Shown piece by piece: positions 1-11,691 of a DNA stretch of 64,000 nt. The notes under the pieces were generated by a model. The model did no database searches and was not told where the DNA came from. It saw only the letters and a program-made list of their open reading frames with translations. Numbering within the stretch: position 1 is the stretch's first letter; every line of letters starts with the position of its first letter. A program made the position numbers and the translations under genes. Source of the stretch: Incurvaria masculella (Eukaryota > Arthropoda > Insecta > Lepidoptera > Incurvariidae); the NCBI GenBank assembly GCA_946894095.1, contig OX335645.2, positions 22,529,001 through 22,593,000 on the forward strand, written 5' to 3'.

Positions 1-1582
1 CGATTAGAAGTGTCATTCTTACAATATATGATTCCTTGTCTAGGAATCAACCTATTTTCGTTAATGTATGTTTCCTTTTTCTATACAAAATACATTGCGG
101 AAACGGTGTCCATTTCCGAACTTTTTTGACTAAATGTAGAAATCTAAAAGCAAATGGATTTTTTTGTTTATGCATATATGCTGTTTTTGCTTATATCTAG
201 AAATCGAATTACTTTCAGATTTATAATGAGAAAAATCAACTTTTTTATTATTTATTATTATTTAAATAAATGATGGAATCAAAAAATATTAACAATCCAT
301 TATCAGTCTGGAGTTCTATTTGGATTTGCTGAAGCGTCTCACTACATATTATTACATTTGTTAAAAGGTGTATTTGTATGGCGCGAGTAGTTGGCTAGTC
401 CTAGCGCCTTAACTGAAGAGGCTCAGGCATCTTACAACTTTCATAAATTCTATCAGAAAAGATGTAAGATGGAATGTCTTTTGATAAATTTTGCGACATC
501 TTACAAGTTTCCTAGGATACTTATAAGTTAACGGATTTTTCGAGTTTCCTGGGGCACAAACATTTCACCGCACCCCTTCTTGGGATAAGAAGGCAGAGAG
601 AACACTGTACGGTACAATTACACCTCGGATTGCACCATACTTCAGCATACGATTCATGCCCTGCGAAGGGCCTGATATTTAAGAAGTACACGTCAAACAG
701 CTCATGACTATTTCGTTTCGTCTACGATGAAGATTCCAGTCACTTTCGCTGTTTCGTATTTCTTTCGTCGCTCATTCAATCTACGTATCCGTACCATAAA
801 ATACAATCTTCTGAAATATTATTATCTCAATTCATTGGACAATGCTCTCCAGCCCCACCTATTGCGAAACATATCCGGTAAAATTACTCCACAAACCTTC
901 CTCAATGTTTAATCATTGAGAGGACAATGACGTGATCAAATTCCATATAATGGCTCGTATCGTATCGTATCGAGCATGTTTCCACAATAAAATTAAGAAA
1001 TATCTCTCTGATATTTTGCACATTAAAATTAATTAACTAAGAGCTACGTTTGTTCGTTTTTTTTTAAATGTACTATATTATACCGTGATATACGCCCCTA
1101 AAATTGTGTATACAAATACAAGTAGGCCTATATCATGGATGTTACAAAACTCAGACTTAGCTCTCGGTTGACTTATTTAAAATAAATATTATTACTATAT
1201 TCTCTCTTTTACTATATTATACTTTTTTCATAAATATTTAATTGCTTCAGATGACAACATTCATTGTATTTTGAATTAACCACCTCTCCTATTATATAAT
1301 GAAAAATGATCCTTGCGCTGAAACTTATTTCAAATAGTTAATACCGCGATAGCGCGTTTGATTAAAAAAAAAATTGAGCAAAACATTTGAGTCAACGCCA
1401 CGATGGAGGTAAAATATCGTGAGGACCCAAAATTTCCGTAGTGTTAAGCTCTAACAAAAGCTGAAATGGGGTCGGTTCTGTGTGACTACAAACATCACTG
1501 GTGAAATAAGGTCAACATTGATTTAGGCAAGGAACTCGTTAGGTACTCGGGAGCCTGAAATATCAGCCTCGACTAAAAAAAG
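1..1582. other. Non-coding AT-rich stretch
   Basis: No convincing exon is visible on either strand. Between about 423 and 515 the motif CATCTTAC or its complement recurs three times, which suggests an old short repeat. The rest is AT-rich spacer or intron. Confidence 0.5.
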
Positions 1583-1899
1583 AAAAACCGGCCAAGTGCT
1601 AGTTGGACTCGCACACGAAGGGTTCCGTACCATCGCACAAGATTTACAAAATAAAACACGTTTTTTGTATGGGGCCCCCTTTAATTATTATTATTTTATA
1701 ATGTTACCTATTTATTGTTATAGCGGCAAAATACATACATAATCTGTGAAAATTTCAGCTTGCTACCTGTTACGGTTCATGAGATACAGCCCTGTGACAG
1801 ACGGACAGACGGACGGACGGACGGACGGACGGACGGACCGACAGCGGAGGCTTAGTAATAGGGTTCCGTTTTCACCCTTTGGGTACGGAACCCTAAAAA
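1583..1899 (+). repeat. GGTTCCGT-family short interspersed element, copy 1
   Basis: The copy opens with AAAAACCGGCCAAGTGC and a near-palindromic GTGC..GCAC block. It then has AAGGGTTCCGTACC, an AT-rich centre, a (GGAC)n microsatellite, and closes with GGGTACGGAACCCTAAAAA. The GGTTCCGTACC and GGTACGGAACC motifs are inverted copies of each other. Full or partial copies recur at 3022, 20633, 22375, 42212, 52896 (reverse), 54522 and 60751. It looks like a non-autonomous MITE- or SINE-like element; no protein is encoded. Confidence 0.85.
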
Positions 1900-1979
1900 T
1901 GATCATTATTTATATTGTAAATAAATAAGCAACTTACTTATTTATGTATATTGTAAATAAATGAATAAGCAACTTTAAT

Positions 1980-2480
1980 ACAGTACATAACTAATTTGTT
2001 TTTTTTAATGAAAAACCGGTATAGGTGGCTCAGAGACCAAAGGCTTGGAAATAATCAAACACCTCGCCTCGCGAAACCACGTTCAGCGAGGGACCATACC
2101 AGAGGACTATCGTTGAGCTATCAAGCTTGTTCAAATTACACTTGAAACTCCCAGGAAAGGCACCGGGCGGCAGACAGTTCTTGGCATTGCGGTAGAGCAA
2201 TTAGTTTGAGAAACGGTGCGTTCTCAAAAGCCTATGCTAACCAAAAGGAGGTGAACTGATTCTCTGCCGCCGGTATCTGGACATAGGTTGGATGGGGAGG
2301 AATAAGGGATGCAAGATCCACAGAGCAACGTCTGAGCGAACCTATAAACCTTCTATGGCTCAAGGATTCCGGGCCAACGGTGAGTGACCAACAAGACGGT
2401 CTGCTCGGCGCTGTATTGAGTCCAAGGACGCCAACAGGTACTGGGGACTTCCTCCTCATATGTGGCTACAGTATTTTATC
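1980..2480. repeat. Unclassified repeat, related to 18372-18465
   Basis: It begins GAAAAACCGGTATAGGTGGCT, and the first 90 bases resemble 18372-18465, including the CAGCGAGG block. The remainder is GC-richer than its surroundings but has no recognisable domain. The family is unknown to me. Confidence 0.4.
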
Positions 2481-2486
2481 ACCGGC

Positions 2487-2735
2487 CTAACCTGTGATTT
2501 TTAAAGAAGACGTAGTTGCACCGGTGAAAATAACCTTCTGCGGCGGTATAGACACCCCAGTTTCCGCGATGCTCTTTCCAAACATCTCTTTGTCAATCAG
2601 CTCAACATCAATGTCTCTGATGATCCCAAAGGAGTATTGGACATCGGTTACTCGGGCACTCAATTCGTTATTTCTACATAATTCTTTACTTGCCAGTTGT
2701 AAATTTAATCCTTTCTGTGTTGATAATTTATCCAT
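2487..2735 (-). other. 82-codon open frame, possible retroelement relic
   Basis: This minus-strand frame encodes an 82-residue peptide with a balanced composition. Its C-terminal part (VIFTGATTSSLKITG) is loosely reminiscent of the second half of a retroelement aspartic protease. No DTG or DSG active-site motif is seen, and no gag or RT frame adjoins it. It could equally be a chance frame. Confidence 0.2.
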
Positions 2736-3021
2736 GGCGTTGTGATGTATTGTGTGTGATGTATTTTATTTGTATTATTCAATCATACAATCATTTCGTT
2801 ATACTCCAACTGTTGCTCTTTTACCACATTCTGTGGGATAGGCTGTTGCTCCGGGACTTCTTCGAGGTCTTATATATCACTACTAACCTCCGGTGAAGGA
2901 TCACCAACTTGAGTATGAAAGTAATTTGTTGCTACACTAAGCACCTCATAACTCGCGAAACCAGTGGTTCAAGGCTATAACCACAAGCTCACACTTGACT
3001 TAGGATCTGATAAGTAGATTG

Positions 3022-3342
3022 AAAAACCGGCCAAGTGCGAGTCGGACTCGCACACGAAGGGTTCCGTACCATCGTAAAAAAAAAACAAAAAAAAAACACG
3101 TTTTTTGTATGGGAGCCCCCTTTAATTTTAATTATTTTTTAATCTTACCTATTTGTTGTTATAAATACACACTCTGTGAAAATTTCAGCTGTCTACCTGT
3201 TACGGTTACTGAGATACAGCCCTGTGACAGACGGACAGACGGACGGACGGACGGACGGACGGACGGACGGACGGACGGACGGACAGCGGAGGCTTAGTAA
3301 TAGGGTTCCGCTTTCACCCTTTGGGTACGGAACCCTAAAAAG
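3022..3342 (+). repeat. GGTTCCGT-family element, copy 2
   Basis: Same architecture as copy 1, with a longer (GGAC)n tract (about 3230-3285). The tract stays open in one frame and produces a meaningless DGRTDGRT peptide. Confidence 0.85.
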
Positions 3343-5790
3343 TATTGGTCACTAAATTCCCATTTAAACAGATGATTTAAAACTTTAAATCGGGAACTCA
3401 AAAGTTTCCACAATCGCAATTTTCAAACTGGTATTTTATTTTGTGCACCGTAACTGGCAACTTGTGGAGATACCACCTACTTGATGAAAAAATATGCAAA
3501 ACTTGTTATACCATGAGTACACAAATAAAGTTAATATCATTTCATTAATGAGAATTACATACAGGGCTTAACTACAATTCGGCTTAACCTGCGACATTTA
3601 TATAATACCCCTGCTGCTCTATTCACTCTCCCATGTCATTAAAACTCCAATTAGATGGATATTTCAGCAGTTGCTGTAAAATCCCTCTACGTGGCATGAA
3701 TATAATCGTACTTAAAACCAGCGCCATCTTACGCGAACAATTTTGAAGAAAGATTAAAGATATTAAAATACTTTTCTTAAACCCGGCATGCAAGTTCGAA
3801 TCAAAAATGTTCGCGTAAGCCCCGCATGAGTAAATAATGCGTAATTCTATGGGCGTACTAACATTATTTTTTGATATTAATAGTAATGTTTGGTGATGCA
3901 AGAAACTCTATGGCCTATCTATTGGCGACTCTAGGCCAAATACGCACCTCTTGGATTCTTCAGAGAAACCGATGGCCTCGTTTGAGCCATTCAGGACCAA
4001 ATGATTCAGAATTAAATAATAAGGGACGGAACGATCGACACCTGCCGAGTCCGGCCAGCCAGGGGTGCCCATCCGTCATATTACTTCCGGTTTCCCGCGC
4101 CCCTCGAGCGTTGGGTACCTACCCGGCGCGTCACAATCAAGTCGCGGAAACCGTCCACCAGCAAGACGTTTTGGAAATGGATGGCACTAAGCTTTATCAC
4201 GCTCTATTAGGATCGACCAATACAAATCGATGGACTGATATTTGTTAGTCGATGCCAGAGACGCCCAAAGAGAGTAGATAAAGTAGAGATTAGATAGAGT
4301 AGATAGAAGAGAGTAGAGAGTCGTAGATGTAACAATACTAGCTCGAAAAGGCTGGAAATTAGATGCTCATAAAATATTTAAACATGGCCCGCGAGGTTAT
4401 GGCATATGGCCTATACGGAAAACCATAATCGCGGCAATTGCTATGTCTACGAATTGAGTCGCTGCAAAAACATTGCAGAACTTCTTAAATGTTTTTAATC
4501 GATATTGGGCTTCGATTTAAGATGCAGTCTTCTACTCACGAAAACGAGATGTTTTTCGGTCGGACGGACGGTCGGATGTTTTTAATGACGCGAATTCTAC
4601 TTCTTCCTATTGTTCTGCCTTCTCAAAACAGCAATATCGTTGGTTAACAAGGGCTTAAAACGAGTATTTTAATTGTTTCGTCATTTTTCTTCCAATCATT
4701 CGTCCAATATCCCAAACCATTTTACCTATTAGGTAGTCTGTAGCTTCTTCGGCCGATCTCGCTTCAAGTGCTCCTGAATCTGCCCGCATGAACTCAATTT
4801 TAGCCAAAACGTGTAGGTACGATTGCACATGCTCTGTACGGTCGGGGCTATACATAGCCGCCGCAGAGGTTGATCTGTGCGTACTATAAACAAAGTAAAT
4901 ATCGTCATGTAGTGTTGCCAGGCGGTGGGTTTATCGCCCACACTCTAGATTTAAAACAACTCGGCCCTGAGATCGTTTGCACAATCCATTTTCACAGCGT
5001 AATCCGCCTTCCTCGTAGTACCTACACATTGCACCTACATCGGGCGAATCGTAACGCTGGTGTCTTGTCGTTTTCACAGTCAATGACATAAGTAACTTTG
5101 ATAAATGTTTAGTCGATACAATCTACGAATATAGATGACCTTTTTCGGATAGAAAAAACTGTATGTAAAATAATGAATACAAATTATGGAACCACCTGGG
5201 AAGTATACCCTTTCGAACAAAAAAATAATTTTCCAAATCGGTCCAAGTCACTTATAAGGAAAAAATTATGGAATGTAAATGAAAAGGAGGCCTAAATTAC
5301 AAACCATAAATCTCACTTTTTTAAACCCTAAGAACGAATATTAAATTAACCAAAAAAATTCAAAAAATTAACATGAATAGTGTGCTTAGAAATTGGTTTA
5401 GCTATTTACGTACGTGCCCACTAAAGCACGTTAATAAAAATGCCTCCGAGTGAGGATCGCAGCCCGATAATCCTTGTCATTCACCGAGGAATGTAATAAC
5501 ATGTTCTAGGCTACTCGTGATGTCATTTCCCCTATTCTTTGCCATTATGAGTCAACATGTTTTATTAAAACTATGAAATAGACTTATTGCAATAAAAAAA
5601 TATGTGCAGCAACGGTGTTTCATTGGTCAGTTGCACCTTGAATGCTTTCACTGAAATGCATCGACAAACGACTATGCAACCTGAAAATGCATGAATCTTT
5701 ACGAGTTACAAAACACTTATCGAAAAATCGCTGAGATCAACGATGGCCGCAGGATAACCTCATTGAATAGAGCAGGCATTTGAATTATAC
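3343..5790. other. Stretch without recognisable genes
   Basis: Open frames of 66-125 codons occur, the longest at 3871-4248 (+), but none has a domain, splice context or repeated copy that supports it. About 5185-5260 resembles the tail of the element at 9880-10045 (a GGAACCACCTGGGAAG-like block), so part of this is old transposon sequence. Confidence 0.4.
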
Positions 5791-5803
5791 ACTAAATCGC
5801 CCA

Positions 5804-5884
5804 TCCACGATTTTTTGTGTAGAAATATGAAATAATATAAATGTGTTCAAAATTTTTATCTACACAAATATAAAAATCCGTGGA
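5804..5884. repeat. Small inverted repeat
   Basis: CCACGATTTTTTGTGTAGA at 5804 is an imperfect inverse of 5859-5884, which ends ATCCGTGG. The loop is about 36 bases. It probably represents the ends of a tiny fold-back element. Confidence 0.6.
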
Positions 5885-6274
5885 CGTGCTCAGCTCAGGA
5901 ACTAACACCAGTATTCAGAATGGGCGGATGACCCTATATAAGCTATGGTTTTACTTATTTAACTAATATAACTTTATATAAATTTATTTTACTTCGATTC
6001 GTTTAATGTTGTCTGTTTTTCTTTAATTTTTTTATAATATAAATACATTTTTAGTTTTAATATGTTGATAATTAGTCATTAATTTCTTTATATTTCATGC
6101 ATTTAGGACTGTGGGCCTCAATAAAACATTTTTTTTACGTATGCCTTTTCAAATTATTATTACGTATTATTTTTACATATTTACTGCCTAACAAAATAAA
6201 AACCTAAAAATAATATTAATAATTAAATAAATTATTATTATTTATATTTTAGGTTTCAGAATAAACACTTATTA

Positions 6275-6727
6275 GCAAACATGATTACCGGAAAAAGATG
6301 ACATGGAATTATGTTATTATTTAAATAAAAATAGTTGGTCCTTGCCATTAAAATTCAAGCCTTAAACTGATTTGAAAACTTTCAAATTGCGATAACTCCC
6401 GGAACATAAGCGGTAAGGTTACATATATTTTTTTATATTCACCAATCAATTTTCTAGTGTTGTGCTTGACAACTTTATTCTGGCTTTGTATTAATTACAA
6501 TGACTGAAAATATGAGCGATTCTGGGGTAATTCATCCTCCATTCATCCATTTGCTCAGAATCGCTCATGTTTTAAATAATAATAATTAGTATATACCCAA
6601 AATGAAAAATGTTTCCAAGCGGGACACTAGATAATCGATAATAAATTGTATTAAAAAAGTAATACCCTCACCGCTTATGCTTTTAATTTTAATGGCAATG
6701 CTATGTTTTTCCGATAACCATGTTTGC
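6275..6727. repeat. Fold-back element with inner hairpin
   Basis: GCAAACATGATTACCGG at the left pairs with CCGATAACCATGTTTGC at the right. Further paired blocks lie inwards, CATAAGCGGTAAGG with CCTCACCGCTTATG, and an inner perfect hairpin has ATGAGCGATTCTG and CAGAATCGCTCAT arms (about 6512-6567). This is the structure of a MITE that folds along most of its length. Confidence 0.75.
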
Positions 6728-6792
6728 AGAAAATTGCGTGTAAAGTAAACTAATAATACAAAACAAACGCTTTTCGGATACGGTCGTACACC

Positions 6793-7342
6793 TTAAGGTG
6801 GCCCATCCCGCTCAACTCCCCATACAAAAGGGGAAAGAAGATCACGCCCATATTTCTGGTCAGAGATCCAAAATTTTGCTTAAAACAGCTTCATTTGATC
6901 GAACTAGATGTCTGATGACCATTGGCATTGTATAATTGTGTTTGGTTTCTAAGTTATAAGGTCTGAAAGTTTGCATTATTCGCGGGTTTTATACAATAAC
7001 TGAGGCGGTGGATTACGCAATGATAAAGTAAGAACATCTTAAAAAGATTAGTCATCAGGCATAGATCATTTAATCAATATTTATGATCTATTTGGTTTTT
7101 GTTTGCTTTTTGACTACAGCGGTCGTGGTTTACCTTTAGCTATAAGTCGTTTTGTAATTAAAATATTCGTAAATCATACCAAATCATACACTATGCATAT
7201 TTTCTTTTTTGTGGACATGTTGCATCTTCATCATCACGGAGCCTGTCTTTTTCTTTGAAACAGAGAAGGTCCCAGAGCGCAACAGCACGGTTTTGTACCG
7301 TGCTCGCGAATGAGTTTGGCCCGCCGGGTTGGGCCACCTTAA
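6793..7342 (+). mobile_element. TTAA-flanked MITE (piggyBac-like), copy 1
   Basis: The element starts GGTGGCCCA and ends TGGGCCACC, and is flanked on both sides by TTAA (6793-6796 and 7339-7342), the target duplication typical of piggyBac-superfamily elements. The 542-bp interior has no transposase frame, so it is non-autonomous. A near full-length reverse copy lies at 11692-12249 and a longer disrupted copy at 49641-50360. Fragments lie at 15117-15460, 16842-16985 and 62405-62545. Confidence 0.85.
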
Positions 7343-7361
7343 GGTCGGACTTTTTGCAGTG

Positions 7362-7432
7362 TTTTGTATGGTTAGTCCGGTGCTAATCTCGTACTAAGTT
7401 TGGATAGATTCTCTCTGAATACTACTGCAAGG
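7362..7432 (+). repeat. Fragment of TATTCAGAGAG-type MITE
   Basis: The block GGTTAGTCCGGTGCTAATC and the terminal TCTCTCTGAATAC match the 3' half of the complete copy at 22448-22566. Confidence 0.65.
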
Positions 7433-7912
7433 GATTTTTACACTTAGATGAAAAAGGACCCTATTTATCTAAGGATGTAACAACATGTGTTGGACGAAAC
7501 ATGATCGATTTGCGGTGATTTGAATGCGGTAGCGATAAATAATTTTATCGTAATTTCTTCGTTCGGATATTATTGCATATCCTACATATGGTGATAGGTA
7601 CCTTATTATGGTGAGCGATTAGGGTAATTTTTGCTTCGCGTCACTGGGATTTCCTTGTAACGCACATACCTTAAAATAAATGAAAGGGTATCATTTTCCT
7701 GAATGCGTAGTGGTAAAACTATAGTTATATCTCTCGATAATTATCAATTTTGATCCAAATTATAAAAGAAACGTCAAACGTTTTTTTTATAATTAATATT
7801 TTCACTACTCAGGTAGCGCCAAAAACAAAAAGAACATTTGTGCTACAAAAGTTGACAATAAGCGTTAGAAATCCAAATCACACTCAACCGAATAACTTTG
7901 TACCCACACCTC

Positions 7913-8530
7913 TTCTGTCAGCCTCGGTAGCCCAGTGGTGTGACGCCTTGCGATTTGAAAGCTCGGTAAGCACATCTGAGCGCGTTTGGGTTCTGGATGG
8001 GTGATCATTGTCAACCTTTGAGGCTGGCCGTGGTTCGGATTCCACGTAAAACTGTAGGTTCCTTACTTACTAGATGGTAGGGTTAGTCCCGCCCGGGTTG
8101 GTACCAAGGGCGTCGCCAGCCGATGGCACAGGGGGGGCAAGTTGACTTTACCTACTACAATTCATACTTTTCTCATTCTCATTGGTGAATTCATTCGAGT
8201 TTCGACGTACGGGAATGATTGTTCAAGGCTTGAACTTCAAGCAAATCAACTCAAAGACTTAGAAATTTGGTTGCATTATATTTGGCAACTTTTTTAGAAT
8301 CTCTAGGGGGGGGCAGCTGCCCCTCCCTGCCCGCCCTTGGCGACGCCCATGGTTGGTACCATCGCATTGAACGAACGATGGTCGAAGCGGCAATTGTTCC
8401 TGTTTAGGGTGACTCGTGGCTGTCATTTCATGAGTACGAAAGCGTTGTGACACACCGGTGACGGTACTTTGCCACGGCCAAATTGTCGGGGATGTAGTTC
8501 TAATAGTGTGTAATATGCCTATGTACATCT
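7913..8530 (+). repeat. tRNA-derived SINE, interrupted by a hAT-like MITE
   Basis: The head reads TAGCCCAGTGG, which fits a pol III A box. The body (TAAAACTGTAGG, GTACCATCGCATTGAA, GATGGTCGAAGCGGCAAT) is shared with SINE copies at 19845, 23450, 23945, 44555 and 46480. The body is broken at 8105 by a separate insertion and resumes at 8352. Confidence 0.7.
8105..8351. mobile_element. hAT-like MITE with perfect 8-bp duplication
   Basis: The 247-bp insert has near-perfect terminal inverted repeats (CAAGGGCGTCGCCA left, TGGCGACGCCCATG right) and is flanked by an exact 8-bp duplication GTTGGTAC (8097-8104 and 8352-8359). Short CA-starting inverted repeats plus 8-bp duplications are the signature of hAT-superfamily elements. 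There is no transposase frame. It sits inside a SINE and so is younger than that copy. Confidence 0.85.
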
Positions 8531-9002
8531 AATGGAGGAAATACAGAAACTTAAACCTAAATTGAAACATAAATGTTCAGTACCTCTTCAAAACAATACG
8601 ACAAACACATTTTGATTACAACTAGCACTGTAGTATATTTATCTGCTGTGTTTATTTCCTCTGTAAGGGCAACCTGCGCATGAAATACACAAACAGTAAA
8701 CGAATATCGAATAAAGCATTCCGCTACCTACGTTATGTCTTTGCATTGTCGTCATAACCAGGAGGTACAATTGGCATGCAAACAAGACGTCAACTGAACG
8801 TAATGGCGGTAGGTAGCTGGGTACCACGCCGCAATTATCACCCTGAAAGTCGATACGTTTGCCCAGACGATGTTGATATGAGTCGCGAATAAGGATGTGT
8901 CCGGTAATATTTTGTTTCCTAAACGATCTGCCATGAGGAATCCGATTGAAAGATTCCGGCACTATATTCGTTACCCTATCGGCGATAACTGTTTGCATGC
9001 TC
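8531..9002. other. No supported gene
   Basis: A 119-codon minus-strand frame (8639-8998) is open but has no recognisable domain. I found no other copy in the window and cannot call it a gene. Confidence 0.35.
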
Positions 9003-9176
9003 TAAGGCTGAAATAAATAGTCGTAACAGAAACTAAGACTAACGAAAAGTAGTACTTTGTGACGTCAATTCGCATTACTTTGAGATTTCGTCCATACAAA
9101 ATGTGTCAAAGTGACGTCACAAAGTACTACTTTTCGTTAGTCTTAGTTTCGGTTACGACTATTTATCTCAGCCTTA
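9003..9176. repeat. Fold-back MITE, complete copy
   Basis: This 174-bp element is almost one long hairpin. Its left arm starts TAAGGCTGAAATAAATAGTC and the right arm is the near-perfect inverse ending GACTATTTATCTCAGCCTTA, each arm being about 65 bases. Related or disrupted copies lie at 51229-51675, 58798-59165, 60318-60458 and from 63920 towards the window end. Confidence 0.85.
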
Positions 9177-9424
9177 ATGTTTAACTAGGTTTTTTTTATA
9201 TTAGATTCAAAAATATATTATTAAAACGTACGTCCGCATGTTTTCATTTTTTTATGTACTTTTGGATGGAAAAATATTGGTTAATAAACTTTGGAAAACG
9301 TTGTCTCTTGTTACCATTATAGAATTTATTGACTGGAAAATACAGACATAAAATTAAAAAAATTGGACGTAGAATCAAGCTTTCTTAAGTGATAAATATT
9401 TTTTGATTGAAATAAAAAAAAAAT

Positions 9425-9710
9425 TAACAAAAAAAATAACCGACTTCAAAGAAAAAGCACTAAAAAGTAAAAAATAATTTCCATTTTGTAGTTACGATTT
9501 CTGTTATTTTTTGAGTCGGCGTCAGCCGGGCACGCGCTGCGCCAATCAAGAGAACCTAACCTAACCTAACCTAACCTAACCTAACCTAACCTAACCTTGG
9601 CTGACTCAGACTCAAAAAATAACAGAAATCGTAACTACAAAAATGAAAATTATTTTTTACTTTTTAGTGCTTTTTCTTTGAAGTCGGTAATTTTTTTTGT
9701 TAAATTTTTT
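9425..9710. repeat. Fold-back element enclosing telomere-type repeats
   Basis: Two arms of roughly 100 bases, each containing an ACCGACTTCAAAGAAAAAG-type end and an ATAACAGAAATCGTAACTAC-type block, are inverted around a core. The core holds eight exact CCTAA units. Confidence 0.8.
9555..9594 (-). repeat. Interstitial telomere-type (TTAGG)8 tract
   Basis: Eight perfect CCTAA pentamers, equivalent to TTAGG on the minus strand, the canonical insect telomere unit. It is flanked by the inverted arms of the element at 9425-9710 and not by subtelomeric sequence. Confidence 0.9.
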
Positions 9711-9879
9711 TATTTGTTTATTTTTAGTGAATCTGAAGTACACTTACTAATTTGTACACGTCCTTTCCAATAAAAAAAGAATCACCGAAATCGGTTGGCG
9801 TTATATTGAGTTATTCGTCCATTTGTGGCGCACATCTTCATACAAATTTAAGACTTTTATGATTTTCTCATGGATATCA

Positions 9880-10048
9880 TTGTCAGAACTTAACCAAATT
9901 AAAATGGGACCACTTGGGAAGCACTAGCTATCATTTAAAAAAATAATCATCAAAATCGGTTCACCCAGGCAAAAGTTATGAGGTAACAAACATTAAAAAA
10001 AAAAACAAAAAAAAAATTGATAACCTCCTCCTTTTTTGAAGTCGGTTA
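9880..10048 (-). repeat. Tail of GAAGTCGGTT-type repeat
   Basis: AAAATCGGTTCACCCAGGC, then GATAACCTCCTCC and TTTTTTGAAGTCGGTTAA at the end. The same terminal motif forms the arms of the neighbouring fold-back. The class is not resolved here. Confidence 0.6.
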
Positions 10049-10289
10049 ATTATGAAAAAGGGAGGGAAACGTTAGGGCCGGGAAGAAGACTTCGCTAGTT
10101 TTATTCGCAGTTGGTATACAAAATTGCGCCTTGGCCAATCTCAGAGCCCCGTTGATTTCAAGACAGTCTTAAAAAGAATCCAGTGCCTACTGTATTTTTA
10201 CAGCCATCGTTTGGTAGCAATTTGTCGGTTGTGATTCGTATTTCACGTATTTGCTGGCTTTCCACTTCTACGTGCTACTTACTATGTAT

Positions 10290-10620
10290 GCACCCCGGCT
10301 TGGTACCATCGCATTGAATGAACGATGACGAAAATAGTCCGTATTTCATTCATAAAGGGAAGGTCCTGGCATGGCACCTAATTATTTCGGGAATGTGGTG
10401 CATTGGGCTTATATCATAACGGTAGTTGTGTGGTATTAGCCACCCATGTCAGGTCGCATAAAAAAAAACAATTTGTTCCAGTTCAATGCAGCCTTAAGGA
10501 AGGTCCTGGCATGGTACGCAATTCCCTGATATATTACATGTCATGACATAGCAGTAGGTGTGGTATTAACAATCAATGTATTTTTAAAATAGTTTATCCT
10601 ATTCATTCGAATGCCATGAT
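10290..10620 (+). repeat. Two partial SINE 3' segments in tandem
   Basis: TTGGTACCATCGCATTGAA and AAGGTCCTGGCATGGCACC identify the SINE body. A second GGAAGGTCCTGGCATGG block at about 10498 shows a further partial copy directly downstream. Confidence 0.7.
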
Positions 10621-10812
10621 ATCAAAGCGTACCTAACAAGTACCCGTGCAATCAGGAATAAATAATATTTATAGAAGCAATAATGCACATGTATGTACAA
10701 ATTGACCTTTCATGATTTTTGTTTTAATTGCGCCCTAATCCCTTATGCTTTAACTGGACTTTACTTGTAATAGTTCATCTTGGCTAGGTAAGATTAGCTA
10801 AGACGACTGACA

Positions 10813-10837
10813 TTAGGTTAGGTTAGGTTAGGTTAGG
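10813..10837 (+). repeat. Short (TTAGG)5 tract
   Basis: Five perfect TTAGG units in otherwise unique sequence, 1.2 kb from the CCTAA tract at 9555 and in the opposite orientation. Confidence 0.85.
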
Positions 10838-11290
10838 CTAGTGAAATTAAAACCATCGATATTGTAAAACCACGGCTTATACAAAACCACGGTGACAGAT
10901 ATAAAACGGGACACTTCCATACTGAACATTTGAAAATCTCTCATCCGTTGTCTTTTCCAACATTGTCAAACGTGACGCGACACTAACAACCCTCCACTCG
11001 ACCAAATACTCGATCAAACATCCCCGACGGGTGGCTCAATGTCTATGTATTGGTGGGCGGCCAGCCCACTGGTCGCACTAGCTCGCCTGGACTATAATGG
11101 TTATTACTTGGTTATTATACGGTTAATACCAAGGTAATGGTTATTACTCGGTCGCTAAAAAACTCCCAAAACTTTCATGCACGCCAAATGATCTACTTTG
11201 CAGGAACTCCTGGTTTCATTGGAACTTGGAACATTAATGATTTTTCCTTTTAAACTCACTGAGCAAGAACATTTAATGAATATAAAATTT

Positions 11291-11370
11291 ACATATTATT
11301 TTACGTTCACGGATAAACATCTACATCGGAACGTCAACATCGTTTATCCGTAAACGTAAAATAATATGTC
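11291..11370. repeat. Perfect-type hairpin
   Basis: ACATATTATTTTACGTTCAC at 11291 pairs with the inverse at 11351-11369, and GGATAAAC pairs with GTTTATCC. The stem is nearly 28 bp with a loop of about 20 bases. Confidence 0.75.
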
Positions 11371-11442
11371 GAACAACAGTGAAAATATAATCAAACATAT
11401 AAAGATTACATGCATTAAATACGACAGTTTTTGTCTGATTAA

Positions 11443-11662
11443 GGGCCGATTTTTCAATCCTCAGATAGTCTGATCGTGCAAACTCATGTTTGTCAAAAGA
11501 CGGATAGGTCATTGCCGGAGAATTATATCTTTTATCACAATTATCTGACTATAATTTTACTAATAGACATATGGACTTACCATATCGGATGGAGAAGCAG
11601 TGGCGTAAATAAATCCGTCGTATAGTTATCTGGCTGTTTATCTGACTATTGAAAAATCTCTC
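11443..11662. repeat. MITE with GATTTTTCAAT ends
   Basis: GCCGATTTTTCAATCCTCAGATA at the left is the inverse of the right end (TATCTGACTATTGAAAAATC). The interior contains no open frame of note. It lies just upstream of the reverse TTAA MITE copy. Confidence 0.65.
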
Positions 11663-11691
11663 TCATTTGAAGAACTCTATTGTAGAGTCCC

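Noticed and set aside
3019..3297. Frame ending in DGRTDGRT repeats
   Set aside because: Translation of the (GGAC)n microsatellite in a MITE.
3871..4248. 125-codon plus-strand frame
   Set aside because: No recognisable domain, no coding-like context and no second copy; length alone is not enough in a 64-kb window.
8639..8998. 119-codon minus-strand frame
   Set aside because: Same reasons; it also has a nested frame on the same strand with no better support.
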